Below are positions 6,172 through 7,473 of a stretch of 7,473 bases of DNA, one piece after another. The notes beneath the pieces are model-generated. The model was not told the origin of the DNA, did not search any database, and saw only the letters and a program-made list of their open reading frames with translations. How positions within the stretch are numbered: the first letter of the stretch is position 1; every line of letters starts with the position of its first letter. The DNA is from CALCKW01 sp033852095. Lineage in GTDB: Bacteria > Pseudomonadota > Gammaproteobacteria > CALCKW01. The stretch is taken from NCBI GenBank assembly GCA_033852095.1, contig JAWSVD010000327.1:1-7473 (forward strand). The letters are read 5' to 3'. Made by a program: the position numbers and the translations under genes.

Positions 6172-6750
6172 TCAGGCAGCAAGTGCGGCGATCTTGTCGC
6201 GGGCTTGCTGCAAGCTGTCACTGTTCATCGCCATGGCGTCGGCGGCGATCACTTGCACGTCATCTATGCCAACAAAAGCCAAAAATTGGCGCATGTACGG
6301 GGTCGCGAAATCGACGGGGCTGTCCACGGGGACACCGCCAGAGGCGATGACTAATATGGCTTTTTTCTCTTTTAGCAAGCCTTCGGGGCCTTTTTCTGTG
6401 TATTGAAAACTGACGCCAGCGCGGCAGACTTGGTCAATCCAAGCCTTCAACGCGGCGGGCACGCCAAAGTTGTAAATAGGCACTGCAATCACAAGCATAT
6501 CGCTGTGTATTAAATCGTCCAGCAGACGATCTGAAAGTTGCAGCGCCTGCTTCTGAGCGAGATTTCTCTCCGCCTCGGGTGTAGTGTTTGCGTCGATCCA
6601 CTGCTCGTCAATCTGCGGGACTGGGCTTGCCAAAAGGTCCAGACGCAGTACCTGATCCGCGCCCAGTTTCTCAACAATCTCTTGAGACAAGGCACGTGTG
6701 GCAGAGTTCCCCACGCGCATGCTGGCGTCCAAATGAAATACTGTGCTCAT
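6172..6750 (-). CDS. azoR: FMN-dependent NADH-azoreductase / quinone reductase (AzoR family)
   Basis: This 192-residue cytoplasmic flavodoxin-fold enzyme reduces quinones, and azo dyes in the laboratory, by two electrons using NAD(P)H and FMN. The length is close to the usual 200. Landmarks are the N-terminal strand and FMN-phosphate loop (STVFHLDAS then RVGNSATR, residues 2-19), the FMN-contact segment PIYNFGVPAALKAWIDQV (91-108) followed by CRAGVSFQYTEKGPEGLL (109-126), and the second FMN loop IASGGV (135-140), where Gly replaces the Arg seen in E. coli AzoR. ATG 6750 lies three bases after the pirin stop, with GGA at 6759-6757 as the likely ribosome binding site inside the pirin end. Neighbouring pirin and cytochrome b561 genes fit a role against quinone or electrophile stress. 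The physiological substrate cannot be read from sequence. Confidence 0.93.
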   Translation of the reverse strand: MSTVFHLDASMRVGNSATRALSQEIVEKLGADQVLRLDLLASPVPQIDEQWIDANTTPEAERNLAQKQALQLSDRLLDDLIHSDMLVIAVPIYNFGVPAALKAWIDQVCRAGVSFQYTEKGPEGLLKEKKAILVIASGGVPVDSPVDFATPYMRQFLAFVGIDDVQVIAADAMAMNSDSLQQARDKIAALAA

Positions 6751-6753
6751 GTT

Positions 6754-7473
6754 TTATCCGTCTTGTTTAGGTTGTAGCGGTAGGTCAAAAAGTAAAAATT
6801 CAGCGTCTTCCGCGTCACTGAATTCAATGTTCAATCCGGCTTCAAGTTTCAGTGCATCGCCATGTGTCAGCCTGTGGCCGTTCACCGACACTGCACCAGC
6901 CACCACTTGTACGTAGCCAATTCGGTCGCTGGCCAGAGAGTGCGACACGGTGTGCTCACTGCTCATCAAAGAAGCGTACAGCGAGGCATCGGTATTGGCC
7001 GACAGCGAGCCGTCGCGGCCGTCGGCAGATACCAACAGACAAAGCTGATTGCTCTTTTGTTCCGCACTGAAATTCTTTTGTGTGTAGTTGGGCGCCACGC
7101 CTGCGGTGGTCGGCAGCAGCCAGATTTGTAATATCCGGCTCTCCTCATCGGGTGAAGGGTTGAACTCACTGTGCGTGATACCGATGCCGGCGGACATGCG
7201 CTGTACGTCACCGCGCTGCAAACGGTCGCCTGAGCCGGTGTTGTCGCGGTGCGCCAACTGGCCGGACACCTGGTAGGTGATGATCTCCATCTCCTTGTGC
7301 GGGTGCGTGCCAAAGCCGCTGTCGGCGGCAATGATATCGTCGTTGATCACCCGCAGCAGCGAGAAGCCCATGTGCGCAGGGTCGTAATAGTCACTGAATG
7401 AAAAGCTGTGTTGGCTGTTCAGCCACTCATTACGGAAGTGGCCGCGCTCTGCTGATTTGCGAATCGTTGGCAT
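6754..7473 (-). CDS. Pirin family protein (YhhW-like, quercetin 2,3-dioxygenase type)
   Basis: This 239-residue cytoplasmic bicupin resembles E. coli YhhW, which cleaves the flavonol quercetin in vitro. The N-terminal cupin carries FGTHPHKEMEI (residues 54-64) and GIGITHSEFNP (96-106). His57, His59, His101 and Glu103 fall at the positions of the YhhW metal ligands, so the site looks catalytically competent rather than a degenerate pirin. GFSLLRVINDD and the C-terminal EFLLFDLP are further family signatures. The ATG is the very last codon of the window (7471-7473). Alignment of RKSAERGHFRNEWL with the YhhW N-terminus suggests the gene is complete, though its ribosome binding site and the operon promoter lie outside. 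It is first of the genes seen here: azoR starts three bases after its TAA, then cytochrome b561 and yceI follow. Its native substrate is unknown. Confidence 0.93.
   Translation of the reverse strand: MPTIRKSAERGHFRNEWLNSQHSFSFSDYYDPAHMGFSLLRVINDDIIAADSGFGTHPHKEMEIITYQVSGQLAHRDNTGSGDRLQRGDVQRMSAGIGITHSEFNPSPDEESRILQIWLLPTTAGVAPNYTQKNFSAEQKSNQLCLLVSADGRDGSLSANTDASLYASLMSSEHTVSHSLASDRIGYVQVVAGAVSVNGHRLTHGDALKLEAGLNIEFSDAEDAEFLLFDLPLQPKQDG

Overview
The window looks like chromosomal DNA of a Gram-negative bacterium, most likely a gammaproteobacterium. The main reasons are that the YceI, cytochrome b561 (YceJ/CybB type), pirin (YhhW type) and L-rhamnose mutarotase proteins resemble their Escherichia coli relatives closely, and that yceI sits directly behind a cytochrome b561 gene as in enterobacteria. 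The genus cannot be named from this sequence. I see no rRNA, tRNA, CRISPR array, insertion sequence or phage gene. Genes are tightly packed, with one real gap of about 500 bases.

Left part (1-1859, + strand): the end of a sugar-pathway operon. It holds the last 32 residues of an unidentified membrane protein, then an L-rhamnose mutarotase (GTG start behind a strong GGAGGG ribosome binding site), then an FGGY-family kinase overlapping the mutarotase by ATGA. Together they suggest uptake, anomer interconversion and phosphorylation of L-rhamnose/L-rhamnulose or a related deoxysugar.

Middle part (4542-1856, - strand): a LemA-family membrane protein followed by a 665-residue membrane M48 zinc metallopeptidase with an intact HEFSH site, a Met-rich linker and a long helical C-terminal region. 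This is a LemA-M48 pair, probably acting in envelope protein quality control. The peptidase gene meets the sugar kinase gene tail to tail, and the palindrome TTAA supplies the stop codon on both strands.

Gap (4543-5039): 497 bases between two - strand operons. It holds several small dyad symmetries, including AATGCTC-N6-GAGCATT, and no convincing gene.

Right part (7473-5040, - strand): a compact four-gene operon of pirin, FMN-dependent NADH-azoreductase/quinone reductase, cytochrome b561 and periplasmic YceI. Three enzymes have redox or quinone chemistry and YceI is a periplasmic lipocalin-like isoprenoid-binding protein, so the set reads as a redox or electrophile-stress operon. The cytochrome b561 frame is broken exactly at two undetermined bases (5732-5733), almost certainly a sequence gap rather than a mutation.

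I found no clearly undescribed system. The points most worth following are the M48 protein's extra regions, the coherence of the redox operon, and the dyad upstream of lemA.
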